The notes under the pieces: model-generated
What the model saw: only the letters and a program-made list of their open reading frames with translations
The model's database searches: none
What the model was told of the DNA's origin: nothing
Program-made: the position numbers and the translations under genes
Assembly: GCA_003554535.1 (NCBI GenBank)
Contig: PWGT01000129.1
Location: 1 to 31,099, forward strand
Length of the DNA: 31,099 nt
Source: Syntrophomonadaceae bacterium
GTDB lineage: Bacteria > Bacillota_D > Dethiobacteria > DTU022 > PWGO01
Reading direction: 5' to 3'
Shown: positions 10,706 through 19,041 of the stretch, one piece after another
How positions within the stretch are numbered: the stretch's first letter is position 1
Layout: every line of letters starts with the position of its first letter

Positions 10706-11767
10706 ATGTTCGATATTTTAAGGAATATTAATTTTCTTAACAACCAGAAAAGTGCAGGAGGTAACATGTTAAAAAGATTTACATCGAGTGCAGTAATTAT
10801 TTTTATGCTGGCATCTGTGATTGGAATGGGAGCAATTTATTTAGGTTCCCAAAAGCCAGTAGAAGTTTATGTGGATGGCGAGCTGTATGAAGAGGTAAGA
10901 ACTACCAGTAGGACTCCTCAAGAGGTATTTGCTGAAATAGACCTGGAAGTGGATTCTAAAGACAGGGTTAATCCCTCCAGGGATGAAATTTTAACGCGTG
11001 GTAAAAGTATTAAAGTAGAAAAAACTTTTCCTGTTTATGTGCTTGCAGATGGCGAAAAAGAACAAGTATGGACTCCAAAGCTTTCTGTTGGGGAACTATT
11101 AAAGGAGGTAAATTTGGAGTTGGGAGAATTGGATGAGATTGAACCGGAAAAGGATGAAAAACTTGAACCTTATGATGAAGTTAAAATAACCCGGGTGGAA
11201 AGAATATACACTACCTCAGAGAGGGAAGTTCCCTATGAATCGGTATATCGGAATAGCTCTTCTCTGGACCGGGGAAATACCCGGGTGGTATCTGATGGGG
11301 AAGATGGGGTCATGGAAGAAAAAATAGAAAAGATATATAAAGACGGTGAAAAAGTAGAAGAAAAAGTGGTAGAAGAAAATATTATTAAAGAGCCAAGTGA
11401 TGAAGTGCTGGAAAGAGGAACCCGCGATACCATACCAGGCGAACCGGTAGAGTTTGAAGAGTCAATGCAGGTAGAAGCTACTGCGTATTGCCCCTGTGGC
11501 CAGTGTGGTAGTGGCACACAGAGAACTGCTACCGGTGCAAGGGCTGAAGCTGGAAGCGGAACGGAAAATGACCCTCACCTTATTGCAGTGGATCCCCAGG
11601 TCATTCCCCTGGGCACCAAAGTGTACCTGGAAGACTATGGATATGCTGTGGCTCAAGATACAGGAGGGGCAATTCGGGGTAAAAAGATAGATTTATTGTT
11701 CAGTGACCATGGTGCGGCTTCCAGTTTTGGCAGGAGAAGTCTTAAGCTATATGTAATTTCTAATTAG
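10706..11767 (+). CDS. yabE: Secreted/anchored G5 and 3D-domain cell-wall protein (YabE-like)
   Basis: The protein has about 353 residues. A signal or anchor helix sits near residues 25-45 (SAVIIFMLASVIGMGAIYLG). Two DUF348-type repeats follow (from EVYVDGELYEEV and from FPVYVLADGEKEQV), then a G5-like segment with several lysine/glutamate-rich strands. The C-terminal 3D domain begins at VEATAYCPCGQCG and holds the three catalytic-type aspartates in IAVDPQVIPLG, AQDTGGAI and KKIDLLFSDHG. This fold resembles MltA lytic transglycosylases and occurs in resuscitation or cell-wall factors. The ATG at 10706 has GAGGTG five bases upstream. An ATG at 10766 with AGGAGGT only a few bases away is an alternative. 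The rnmV gene expected next is missing. Confidence 0.88.
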   Translation: MFDILRNINFLNNQKSAGGNMLKRFTSSAVIIFMLASVIGMGAIYLGSQKPVEVYVDGELYEEVRTTSRTPQEVFAEIDLEVDSKDRVNPSRDEILTRGKSIKVEKTFPVYVLADGEKEQVWTPKLSVGELLKEVNLELGELDEIEPEKDEKLEPYDEVKITRVERIYTTSEREVPYESVYRNSSSLDRGNTRVVSDGEDGVMEEKIEKIYKDGEKVEEKVVEENIIKEPSDEVLERGTRDTIPGEPVEFEESMQVEATAYCPCGQCGSGTQRTATGARAEAGSGTENDPHLIAVDPQVIPLGTKVYLEDYGYAVAQDTGGAIRGKKIDLLFSDHGAASSFGRRSLKLYVISN

Positions 11768-11832
11768 CTTAAATTTAGCTTAACTCCCTTTATCTGGGTA
11801 GAAAGGAAAGCAGGATTATTTTACCGGAAGAG

Positions 11833-12708
11833 ATGAAGGAATTAAATATATATTCCCCCCGCCAGATAAAGCAACTTATGGTGGAGAATAGTCTTCACCC
11901 GCACAAAAGGTGGGGGCAAAACTTCCTGGTCGATGCCAATATTGCCCAAAAAATTTTAAGAGAAGTGAATCTACAGCCCGGGGACCGAATAATTGAAGTA
12001 GGCCCCGGGCTTGGTGCTTTGACCCTGCCTATGATTCAGAGTGGGGCTTCAGCTTTGGCTGTGGAAATAGATTCCGGGCTGGTAGAGGTGTTGGAGTATC
12101 TCCTTGAAGACTATCCCTGTAAGTACATTGTACAAGGCGATGTTCTTAAACTTGATTTAGGTTGTCTGGCAAAAGCATGCTGGGGAAATGAAAATGATAA
12201 TCCTATAAAGATTGTAGCCAATTTGCCTTATTACATCACTTCTCCTTTTACCTATTCTTTGTTGGAAAGTGAACTTGAATGGCATAGAGCTGTATTAATG
12301 GTCCAAAAAGAGGTTGCTCAAAGATTGACAGCTAACCATGACTCTCCTCACTACGGAGCCCTTTCTGTGTTGTGTGGCTATTTTACAAACATGCACATGG
12401 CTTTTAATGTATCTTCGAATGTTTTTTATCCTTCTCCCCGGGTGGATTCTGCAGTAGTAGTGATGGAGCCCAAACAAGAGAAAGATCCTCCCCTGCAGGA
12501 TGAATCTTGCTTTATTAATCTTGTTAATCACCTGTTTCGTTATCGACGCAAAACTATGAGCAATTCCTTAAGTTATTACCTGGGACTGGAGCGAGTTCAG
12601 GTTGACAAAATTTTAATTGATGCAGAAATTGATCCTAAACAGCGTCCGGATGTTGTTACACCGCAAAAATTTGCAAATCTTAGCAGGTTGATATATAATA
12701 ATATTTAA
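11833..12708 (+). CDS. rsmA: 16S rRNA (adenine1518-N6/adenine1519-N6)-dimethyltransferase
   Basis: RsmA (KsgA) dimethylates two adjacent adenines near the 3' end of 16S rRNA during 30S assembly. The 291-residue protein has the N-terminal KRWGQNFLVD motif, the SAM-binding EVGPGLGALT (from about residue 55) and the catalytic NLPYYI at residues 130-135. The C-terminal region PSPRVDSAVVVM is followed by the helical RNA-binding tail. The ATG at 11833 has GGAAGAG almost adjacent, so Shine-Dalgarno spacing is poor. The better GAAAGGAAA near 11801 is too far away. The start is therefore a little uncertain, but the family N-terminus fits. Confidence 0.95.
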   Translation: MKELNIYSPRQIKQLMVENSLHPHKRWGQNFLVDANIAQKILREVNLQPGDRIIEVGPGLGALTLPMIQSGASALAVEIDSGLVEVLEYLLEDYPCKYIVQGDVLKLDLGCLAKACWGNENDNPIKIVANLPYYITSPFTYSLLESELEWHRAVLMVQKEVAQRLTANHDSPHYGALSVLCGYFTNMHMAFNVSSNVFYPSPRVDSAVVVMEPKQEKDPPLQDESCFINLVNHLFRYRRKTMSNSLSYYLGLERVQVDKILIDAEIDPKQRPDVVTPQKFANLSRLIYNNI

Positions 12709-12792
12709 TCAAGTAGAGGAATCAACATTTGAATTATGTAAACAAGAGTTTGTTTGAACCAGGGTAAAAAATAATTATGAAAGGCTGAAATT

Positions 12793-13269
12793 ATGAATTT
12801 CTTTAGTCCATCCCGGGGAGAACTTTCATTTGACGGAGTTTTTGAAGATCTGATTAATTATATTAACGATAGCTGTGAGGAAGCTTATAAGCTTATTATA
12901 GGTTCTGATTCTCACGTGTATCTGGAGGATGGAGTTACTTTTGTAACAGCAATTGTTATTCACCGCGTTGGTAAAGGTGGGCGGTATTATTTTTCCAAGC
13001 AAAAAAAACAGTTTATGGACAGTATTCGGCAGCGCATTTTTTATGAAACTTCCCTGAGCCTGGAAGTGGCCAGCCGTCTAACAGAAAAGCTATCACAAAA
13101 CGGTCATGCTGATTTGAATGTGGAAATTCATTTAGATGTAGGCGAAAAAGGTGAGACCAAAGAAATAATAAAAGAAGTTGTAGGGATGGTAATTGGTAGT
13201 GGCTACGATGCTCGAATTAAACCGGATTCTTATGGTGCTACCAAGGTAGCGGATAAGTATACTAAATAG
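12793..13269 (+). CDS. Ribonuclease H-like YkuK family (DUF458) protein
   Basis: The 158-residue protein starts FFSPSRGELSF and contains IIGSDSHVY, then a conserved EIHLDVGEKGETKEIIKEV segment and a C-terminal YDARIKPDSYGATKVADKYT. These match the DUF458 (YkuK-type) family. The GSDSH and HLDVG acidic positions fit an RNase H-like fold, but its biochemical activity is not established as far as I know. The ATG at 12793 follows GAAAGG by several bases. It occupies the place that the sporulation protease gene yabG holds between rsmA and veg in B. subtilis. Confidence 0.83.
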   Translation: MNFFSPSRGELSFDGVFEDLINYINDSCEEAYKLIIGSDSHVYLEDGVTFVTAIVIHRVGKGGRYYFSKQKKQFMDSIRQRIFYETSLSLEVASRLTEKLSQNGHADLNVEIHLDVGEKGETKEIIKEVVGMVIGSGYDARIKPDSYGATKVADKYTK

Positions 13270-13344
13270 GGGTTTAGGGGTTTAGTATTATCTCGGGATT
13301 ATTCAGGAATGATTCCGGGAGGAAAAATTTAGTAGGCAGGCAGC

Positions 13345-13374
13345 TTGACAATAACTAGTGTTTTATGTTAAGAT
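13345..13374 (+). promoter_or_regulatory. Sigma-A promoter for veg
   Basis: TTGACA (13345-13350), an extended -10 TG (13366-13367) and TAAGAT (13369-13374) are separated by 18 bases. In B. subtilis veg is known for its strong vegetative promoter. Confidence 0.65.
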
Positions 13375-13422
13375 AATAATGTTGGAAAGGTGAATTCAGT
13401 AAACTATACTGAGGTGATATGG

Positions 13423-13689
13423 TTGGCTAAAGATGTCCTGCGTGAAATTCGCAAGAACCTGGAGCCCCGGGTAGGAGAGAAAATTAAATTGAAAGCTAAT
13501 CGGGGACGAAGAAAGACTTTTGAAAAAGAAGGTGTATTGGAAAGTACCTATCCGTCTATTTTCGTAATCAAAGTTGAAGAGCCTAACTACGATCAAAGAT
13601 TTACTTTTAGTTATGCCGATGTATTGACCGAAACAGTTGAACTAAGCTTTTATAATGACAATAAGATGTTTGCGGTAGGGATCAAGTAA
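13423..13689 (+). CDS. veg: Veg family protein (biofilm/sporulation-associated, YabP-neighbour type)
   Basis: This 88-residue protein contains the core of Veg: GEKIKLKANRGRRKTFEKEGVL, then TYPSIFVIKVE and SYADVLTETVELSF. Veg is small, highly expressed and SH3-like. In B. subtilis it stimulates biofilm genes through the SinR pathway, but its molecular action is not settled. The TTG at 13423 is chosen because GAGGTGA sits five bases upstream and the MAK-type N-terminus matches the family. A GTG at 13390 is in frame but has no good Shine-Dalgarno site and would add 11 residues. It is a monocistronic unit with its own promoter and terminator. Confidence 0.93.
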   Translation: MAKDVLREIRKNLEPRVGEKIKLKANRGRRKTFEKEGVLESTYPSIFVIKVEEPNYDQRFTFSYADVLTETVELSFYNDNKMFAVGIK

Positions 13690-13713
13690 TAATCACTGCA
13701 ATATTATAATTTT

Positions 13714-13749
13714 TAAAAAAAGAACCTTGTTAAGGGTTCTTTTTTTTTT
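13714..13749 (+). terminator. Intrinsic terminator of veg
   Basis: AGAACCTT (13721-13728) pairs with AAGGGTTCT-side bases (13733-13740) around a short loop. An A-run lies before it and at least nine T residues follow. Confidence 0.88.
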
Positions 13750-13814
13750 GAGATTTTATTGGGGATTTTATTCTTCAAATGCATTATTTCGCAATAATCG
13801 CCATATATTTTCGA

Positions 13815-13843
13815 GTATGCTTTCGGCAAATAAATAGATAATA
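13815..13843 (+). promoter_or_regulatory. Probable sigma-G promoter of the SASP gene
   Basis: GTATG (13815-13819) and GATAATA (13837-13843), 17 bases apart, fit the forespore sigma-G consensus (GHATR, about 18, CATNHTA) with one mismatch in the -10. No good sigma-A pair is seen here. sspF-type genes are known sigma-G targets. Confidence 0.5.
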
Positions 13844-13876
13844 ATAGATGCCACCTTAATTAAAGGAGTTGATGCT

Positions 13877-14062
13877 GTGGCTCGTTCGCATCCAGTGATG
13901 TCCGATGCGCTCAAGTATGAGATTGCTAAGGAGATGGGAGTGGACGAAATTGTAAACCGTGAAGGATGGGGCAGCGTTTCATCCCGCCAGTGCGGGAACA
14001 TTGTAAAACTGGCCCTCCAAAAAGCGGAACAAGCGCTACAAGAAGCTGAGTCTGAAAACTAA
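13877..14062 (+). CDS. sspF: Small acid-soluble spore protein, alpha/beta type (SspF-like)
   Basis: The 61-residue protein has the SASP signature: YEIAKEMGV, which holds the E-I-A site normally cut by the germination protease, and GWGSVSSRQCGNIVKLALQKAEQ near the C-terminus. These proteins coat and protect spore DNA in the forespore and are degraded at germination. The N-terminal ARSHPVMSDALKYE resembles SspF rather than the main SspA/B group. The GTG start at 13877 follows AAGGAG with normal spacing. It lies between veg and ispE exactly as in B. subtilis. Its presence is strong evidence for a spore-former. Confidence 0.93.
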   Translation: MARSHPVMSDALKYEIAKEMGVDEIVNREGWGSVSSRQCGNIVKLALQKAEQALQEAESEN

Positions 14063-14075
14063 AGGTGGCAGAGGG

Positions 14076-14102
14076 TGTGCCCTTCGGGGCACATCTTTTT
14101 TT
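14076..14102 (+). terminator. Intrinsic terminator of sspF
   Basis: TGTGCCC-TTCG-GGGCACA (14076-14093) is a 7-bp stem with a stable UUCG tetraloop, followed by TC and seven T residues. Confidence 0.92.
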
Positions 14103-14182
14103 ACAGTACTTTAAAGGATTTTCTATATCTAAATGGAATTAATGAGTGTGAAAAAATACCTTAACGAATTTTGGGGCACATA

Positions 14183-15034
14183 ATGTTAATAAAAGCGTAT
14201 GCAAAGATAAACTTGGGTTTAAAAGTTCTTTTTAAAAGAGATGATGGCTACCATGAGATTGAAACTGTAATGCAGGAAATAGGGCTATGTGATTATCTTA
14301 AGTTTGAAGAGTTTACAGGGGATTGTATTGAAGTTGAATGTATCGGGATGGATATTCCCAGCGGAGAAAACTTGGTCTATAAAGCTGCGCAAGAATTAAG
14401 CGTGTGGAATAATAATACTGCCGGAGTCAAAATTTACCTTTACAAGAACATACCGGCGGGTGCGGGATTGGGAGGAGGTAGTAGTGATGCTGCAGCTACT
14501 ATTTTGGCATTAAATGATATCTGGAAGCTGGGATTAACTCAAAATCAGTTAGTTCAGATCGCTGCTAATCTGGGAGCTGATGTGCCTTTCTTCCTCTATG
14601 GGGGAACTGCCCTGGCAAGGGGCAAGGGGGAGCAAATTATTGAATTGCCTGCTATGCCTTTTTGGGGGGTAGTGTTGGCCAAGCCGCCGGAGCTTTTCAC
14701 TTCTACTGGAAAAATATATGCCCGGGTGACTCCGGGGGCTAGTTATTCTTTTAATTACGATCCTTTATTAGTAAGCTTGAAGGGGGGAGATAGAAAAGGG
14801 ATATGGGAGTGGATGAAGCAGAACAATCTGAATATGCTTGAAGAAGTAGTGTTGCGGGATTACCCCGAGTTAAATGTTCTCAAGGAATATTTTATGCAAA
14901 TGGGATTGATTCCAATATTGTCAGGAAGCGGGCCTACAGTTTTCGCTTTTACCCGGACGTATCAGGAAGCCATGGAGTCAGCCCGATGTTTAGAAAATAA
15001 AGGATATGATGCTTGGGCTTGCTGGACAAATTGA
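14183..15034 (+). CDS. ispE: 4-diphosphocytidyl-2-C-methyl-D-erythritol kinase
   Basis: IspE phosphorylates CDP-ME in the MEP pathway to isoprenoids. The 283-residue GHMP kinase has the opening KAYAKINLGL, DDGYHEIETVM, the glycine-rich ATP loop PAGAGLGGGSSDAAA (from about residue 91), LGADVPFFLYGGTALARGKGE and the C-terminal LSGSGPTVFAF. The ATG at 14183 is chosen because the family N-terminus (MLIKAYAKIN) begins here. The in-frame TTG at 14171 overlaps the only weak Shine-Dalgarno-like GGGG. No clear promoter is seen between the sspF terminator and this gene. Confidence 0.96.
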   Translation: MLIKAYAKINLGLKVLFKRDDGYHEIETVMQEIGLCDYLKFEEFTGDCIEVECIGMDIPSGENLVYKAAQELSVWNNNTAGVKIYLYKNIPAGAGLGGGSSDAAATILALNDIWKLGLTQNQLVQIAANLGADVPFFLYGGTALARGKGEQIIELPAMPFWGVVLAKPPELFTSTGKIYARVTPGASYSFNYDPLLVSLKGGDRKGIWEWMKQNNLNMLEEVVLRDYPELNVLKEYFMQMGLIPILSGSGPTVFAFTRTYQEAMESARCLENKGYDAWACWTN

Positions 15035-15067
15035 ATTTGAACCAAATCAAGAAGGTGAGGAGATAAA

Positions 15068-15835
15068 TTGTTAAGTGCAGTAATTTTGGCAGGCTCTTCC
15101 AAGATAGGGGAACTTGAAGAGCAAGAGAATGTAGATAATAAAGCTTTCATAAAGGTTAATCATTTAACAGCGCTGGAGGTACTCCTCAATACCCTGGGGG
15201 AAGTAAGGAGATTAGATAAAATAGTAATAGTAGGCCCCGAAGATAAATTGGAAAAAATCAGGGAAAAGGGGTATCAATTTGAGATAACTCCTCAGTGGGA
15301 TAATCTTCTTGATAATATAGCGGCAGGGTTAGAGAAGGTAGAACCAGAGAAGCCTTGTGTGGCAATGTCTGCGGATATTCCTCTCCTTACTGCAGAAGCT
15401 GTGGAAGATTTTATTGAGCGATGTGAGCCTTTTAACCATGATTTTTATTATCCTGTAATATCTAAAGAGGTTTATCAAAAGAACTTTCCTCAGGGAGATA
15501 GGACTTACGTGCCTTTGCGAGAAGGGGTTTATACAGGTGGGAATTTAATGATCATTAAGCCGTACTGGTTATTGGAAAAGCTTGATGAAATACATAAATA
15601 TGTTTCTTACCGCAAACGTCCCTGGAAATTAGCCCGGACTCTTCCTTTATCTTTGATTGTTAAATTTTTATGCAAGCGGTTGCAGATAAATGAACTGGAA
15701 GATTATGTGTCTAAACTGTTGGGGATTAAGGCCAAAGCGCTAGAAACACCTTACGTGGAAATAGGGGGGGATATGGATAAACCTGCTGATTTGAAATTGA
15801 TCAAAGAGGTAATTGATTTGGGTAATGAAACTTAA
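15068..15835 (+). CDS. MobA-like nucleotidyltransferase of unknown substrate
   Basis: The 255-residue protein has a GT-A nucleotidyltransferase look: SAVILAGSS at the N-terminus, IVIVGPEDKLE, CVAMSADIPLLT with the metal-site Asp, and VYTGGNLMIIKP. The N-terminal nucleotide loop is unusual. The canonical LAGG-x-S-x-RMG-x-x-K is replaced by LAGSSKIG and a long acidic stretch before K25. It sits between ispE and spoVG, where B. subtilis has purR and yabJ. The product is not identifiable; candidates include sugar-nucleotide or cofactor synthesis. The TTG start at 15068 follows GGTGAGGAG. Confidence 0.78.
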   Translation: MLSAVILAGSSKIGELEEQENVDNKAFIKVNHLTALEVLLNTLGEVRRLDKIVIVGPEDKLEKIREKGYQFEITPQWDNLLDNIAAGLEKVEPEKPCVAMSADIPLLTAEAVEDFIERCEPFNHDFYYPVISKEVYQKNFPQGDRTYVPLREGVYTGGNLMIIKPYWLLEKLDEIHKYVSYRKRPWKLARTLPLSLIVKFLCKRLQINELEDYVSKLLGIKAKALETPYVEIGGDMDKPADLKLIKEVIDLGNET

Positions 15836-15859
15836 ATGTGAAATTTTTCTCAGATTGGC

Positions 15860-15885
15860 AGGAGTTTGGCATAACACGTTGAAAT
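15860..15885 (+). promoter_or_regulatory. Candidate sigma-H promoter of spoVG
   Basis: AGGAGTT (15860-15866) and TGAAAT (15880-15885) are 13 bases apart and resemble the sigma-H consensus (AGGA-x-x-T, 13-14, GAAT). B. subtilis spoVG is the classic sigma-H target. An AT-rich stretch with TTAAGTA repeated at 15900 and 15910 follows. The -10 match is imperfect. Confidence 0.4.
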
Positions 15886-15955
15886 AATTGAATACGTACT
15901 TAAGTATATTTAAGTAAACCTAGATCAAGCAAAATGGTGCCGGGGGTGTAAGACT

Positions 15956-16237
15956 TTGGAGATCACTGACGTCAGGGTTCGAAAGATTAACGAGGAAGGG
16001 CGAATGAAAGCAATTGTTTCTATTACTTTTGATGATCAATTTGTTATTCATGATGTAAGAGTTATAGAAGGGAACAATGGTTTGTTCGTGGCCATGCCCA
16101 GCAAGAAAACACCTTCCGGAGAGTTTAAGGATATTGCCCATCCTATAAACACGGAAGCACGGAATTATATTGAAGAGGCAGTGATTGAAGCTTATCAAGT
16201 GGAGTTGGAACAGGAAGAATATGAGAGTGCAAATTGA
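15956..16237 (+). CDS. spoVG: SpoVG, RNA/DNA-binding regulator
   Basis: This is a 93-residue SpoVG with the standard [21 protein letters not shown] opening (split here by the TTG start), [23 protein letters not shown] in the middle and [13 protein letters not shown] toward the end. SpoVG affects asymmetric septation, cortex formation and, in other Firmicutes, virulence gene control by binding nucleic acid. The TTG start at 15956 has GGGGGTG eight bases upstream. Its position before glmU is conserved in B. subtilis. It ends in its own terminator, so it is probably a single-gene unit. Confidence 0.95.
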   Translation: MEITDVRVRKINEEGRMKAIVSITFDDQFVIHDVRVIEGNNGLFVAMPSKKTPSGEFKDIAHPINTEARNYIEEAVIEAYQVELEQEEYESAN

Positions 16238-16261
16238 AAATTATTATCAATGAATATTTTT

Positions 16262-16288
16262 AAAAAAGGAGTTAAAAGCTCCTTTTTT
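16262..16288 (+). terminator. Intrinsic terminator of spoVG
   Basis: AAAAAAGGAG (16262-16271) pairs perfectly with CTCCTTTTTT (16279-16288) around a 7-base loop, and the T-run forms the end of the stem. Confidence 0.88.
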
Positions 16289-16352
16289 CTTTTGGGCAAA
16301 ATATAGTATTATGATATGGGATAAATAACAATTGGTCAGGAGCGGATGCAAA

Positions 16353-17726
16353 ATGAGTTTTGCTGGAGCAATTATTTTAGCAGCAGGGCAAGGGACGCGT
16401 ATGAAATCTTCTACTCCCAAAGTTTTGCATGATCTGTGTGGAAAACCGATGGTCAAGCATGTTGTTGACGTTGTTTCTACCCTGACTGACAATATATACC
16501 TGGTTATAGGCCATCAGGGGGAAGAAGTAAAAAATTATCTGGAGCATGAAGGGCTTTCCCTTAATTATGTTTATCAAGAGCAGCAACATGGCACTGCTCA
16601 TGCAGTACAGATGGCTTTGGATAATTTGCCCGATGAGGGAAAAGTTTTGGTTCTTTGTGCGGATGCTCCTTTATTGAGGCAAGAATCTTTAGAGGAACTT
16701 TTTCAAATGGAAAATAAAACTGCGGCATTCATCTTAACTGCCGAGGTGCCTGATCCCACAGGTTATGGAAGAATTTTGCGAGACAAAGAAGGGCTTGTTT
16801 ATTCTATCCTCGAAGATAGAAATACTAATGCAAAACAAGCTAAAATTAAAGAAGTTAATACAGGGACCTACTGCTTTAATCTTCAACATTTAAAAAAATA
16901 TATCACCCAAATAAAACCGGATCCGATTAAAGGAGAATATTACCTTACTGATATCATTTCTCTCATGGTTGAAAATAATTTGGTAGTTAAAAGCTTAACT
17001 CTGAATGATCATCGTGATGGGTTGGGAATTAATGATTTTTCTCAACTGGCGGAAGCCGCTGCTATTATGCGCCAGCGTATAAATCACCAGTTAATGCTGT
17101 CAGGGGTAAATATTATAGATCCTAATACTACTTATATAGACTGCCAGGCAGAGGTTGGCGTAGAGACGGTTATATTACCCCAAACCATGATCACTGGCGA
17201 CACTAAAATCGGGCAGGGTTGCCGATTAGGTCCAGCTACTACGGTACAAAATAGTAGAGTGGAAGATGGAGTCACGTTAAAAAATTCGGTGGTTGAAGAA
17301 AGCAGTATTGGCAAAGAATCAAATGTAGGTCCGTATGCATACTTGAGGCCAGGTACTGAAATCGGGGAAGGGGTTAAGATCGGCGACTTTGTGGAAGTTA
17401 AAAATTCCCACGTAGAAGAGGGTACTAAAATACCCCATTTAAGCTATATAGGAGATGCAGATATCGAATCCGGAGTAAATTTTGGAGCGGGAACCATTAT
17501 AGTCAATTACGATGGCCAGAATAAACATCGCACCAAAGTAGGAAAGGGAGCTTTTATTGGCTGTAACAGCAACCTGGTTGCTCCCATCAAAATAGGGAGA
17601 GGAGCTTACATTGCAGCTGGTTCAACTGTAAACCAGGATGTGCCGGAAGAATCCCTGGCTTTTGCCCGTTGTCGGCAGGAGAATAAACACGGTTTGGCCA
17701 AAAGATTCTTGAAGAAGAAAACATAA
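16353..17726 (+). CDS. glmU: Bifunctional N-acetylglucosamine-1-phosphate uridyltransferase / glucosamine-1-phosphate acetyltransferase
   Basis: GlmU acetylates glucosamine-1-P and then transfers UMP to make UDP-GlcNAc for peptidoglycan. The 457-residue protein has the pyrophosphorylase loop ILAAGQGTRMKS-x-x-PKVLH at the N-terminus, LCADAPLL, and GYGRILRD. From about residue 250 it is a left-handed beta-helix of hexapeptide repeats (VEVKNSHVEEG, NFGAGTIIVNYDG, IGCNSNLVAP). The ATG at 16353 has AGGAG about ten bases upstream. The in-frame TTG at 16332 lies before that site and is rejected. The order spoVG-glmU-prs matches B. subtilis. Confidence 0.97.
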   Translation: MSFAGAIILAAGQGTRMKSSTPKVLHDLCGKPMVKHVVDVVSTLTDNIYLVIGHQGEEVKNYLEHEGLSLNYVYQEQQHGTAHAVQMALDNLPDEGKVLVLCADAPLLRQESLEELFQMENKTAAFILTAEVPDPTGYGRILRDKEGLVYSILEDRNTNAKQAKIKEVNTGTYCFNLQHLKKYITQIKPDPIKGEYYLTDIISLMVENNLVVKSLTLNDHRDGLGINDFSQLAEAAAIMRQRINHQLMLSGVNIIDPNTTYIDCQAEVGVETVILPQTMITGDTKIGQGCRLGPATTVQNSRVEDGVTLKNSVVEESSIGKESNVGPYAYLRPGTEIGEGVKIGDFVEVKNSHVEEGTKIPHLSYIGDADIESGVNFGAGTIIVNYDGQNKHRTKVGKGAFIGCNSNLVAPIKIGRGAYIAAGSTVNQDVPEESLAFARCRQENKHGLAKRFLKKKT

Positions 17727-17959
17727 TTATTCCTCAGTATTTTATTTGCTTATGTTTAAAATACAAGGTGTTCATGAATGAATTTAAAGTAGTTAAGTGT
17801 TTTTAGCAAACACAATTATTTGAGCTTGCCTGAACTTGAAAATATCTATTGAAAAAAAACCCTTGTTGGGGGATAATAATTTGGCAGGCTTTCGCGTTAT
17901 TTATCAGAATTTGTATAAAAATGATAAGTGAATCACTGGGCTAGGGGGAGGTTATTTGC

Positions 17960-18907
17960 ATGTCTACGTTAAAGAATAATGTCAAAATATTTAGTGGGAC
18001 GGCAAACAGAGAATTGGCAGAGGAGATCGCACAGTATGTAGGTGTTCCCCTGGGGAGGGCTGACATAAGTCGTTTTAGCGATGGTGAAATTACTATTAAT
18101 ATTGGAGAAAGCGTGCGGGGCAAAGATACATTTATTATCCAGCCTTTATGTGCTCCTGCCAATGAAAATATTATGGAGTTGCTCATTATGGTGGATGCTT
18201 TAAAACGGGCTTCAGCTAATTCGGTAACTACGATAGTGCCTTATTACGGTTATGCCCGGCAGGATCGAAAAACAAGGGCTCGCGATCCCATTACGGCAAA
18301 GCTTATAGCAGACCTTGTAACGGCAGCAGGCGCAAGCAGAGTAGTAGCTATGGATTTGCACGCAGGACAAATTCAGGGTTTTTTCAATATTCCTTTTGAC
18401 AACCTTACGGCTATTTCTATTTTGGCTAATTACTTTAAGGAAAAAAAGATCGAGAATGGGGTTGTGGTATCCCCAGATTTAGGGGGAGTGACCAGGGCCC
18501 GTGAGCTGGCGAATTACCTGGAAACGCCCATTGCTGTTATTGACAAGAAAAGGGCTTCTCCTAATGAATCAGAGGTAATGAACATTATTGGCGAAGTATC
18601 GGGACGAACCGCTATCGTTATTGACGATATTATTGATACGGGAGGAACTATAGTGCAGGGAGCTCAAGCCTTAATTGACAGTGGTGCTACTGAAGCTTAT
18701 GCTTGCTGTACTCATCCTGTTTTTAGTGGACCGGCCATGGATCGGATGTGTTCCTCAGTCTTAAAAGAAATAGTGGTAACTAACACTATACCTTTTATTA
18801 ATGGTTGCCCCGGTGAAAAGTTTGTGATCCTTTCAGTAGCAGAGCTTATTGGTGAAGCTATTATTCGAATTTATGAAAATCGTTCAGTTAGTGAACTTTT
18901 TGAATAA
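17960..18907 (+). CDS. prs: Ribose-phosphate pyrophosphokinase
   Basis: Prs makes PRPP from ribose-5-P and ATP for purine, pyrimidine, His, Trp and NAD synthesis. The 315-residue length is standard. Motifs are FSGTANRELAEEIA, RFSDGEI, the ATP-binding YYGYARQDRK, the DLHAGQIQGFF loop and the PRPP-binding IVIDDIIDTGGT. The ATG at 17960 follows GGGGGAGGT. The 233-base gap before it holds no gene. A GTGTTT/AAACAC hairpin near 17800 lacks a T-run, and I did not find a convincing promoter. A class I Prs sits in the same place in B. subtilis. Confidence 0.97.
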   Translation: MSTLKNNVKIFSGTANRELAEEIAQYVGVPLGRADISRFSDGEITINIGESVRGKDTFIIQPLCAPANENIMELLIMVDALKRASANSVTTIVPYYGYARQDRKTRARDPITAKLIADLVTAAGASRVVAMDLHAGQIQGFFNIPFDNLTAISILANYFKEKKIENGVVVSPDLGGVTRARELANYLETPIAVIDKKRASPNESEVMNIIGEVSGRTAIVIDDIIDTGGTIVQGAQALIDSGATEAYACCTHPVFSGPAMDRMCSSVLKEIVVTNTIPFINGCPGEKFVILSVAELIGEAIIRIYENRSVSELFE

Positions 18908-18973
18908 TGTGCGCTGAGATATGATTGGAGAAGACCTTCAGAAGCGTGGGAATAAAGGATTTTTCGTGAAAAA

Positions 18974-19003
18974 TTGACGAACCCCTTTTATCTGTTGTAT
19001 ACT
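18974..19003 (+). promoter_or_regulatory. Sigma-A promoter for rplY
   Basis: TTGACG (18974-18979) and TATACT (18998-19003) are 18 bases apart. A second TATAAT overlaps at 19003-19008, but its spacing is too long. Confidence 0.6.
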
Positions 19004-19041
19004 ATAATTTGTTTTTAATGTTGAGGAGGAGGTTTAAGGTT

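Noticed and set aside
11764..11783. TTAGCTTAA repeated twice at 11-bp spacing after the 3D-domain gene
   Set aside because: It is only two short AT-rich copies, plausible by chance, with no promoter nearby.
17797..17815. GTGTTT/AAACAC hairpin between glmU and prs as a terminator
   Set aside because: It has no T-run on either strand next to the stem.
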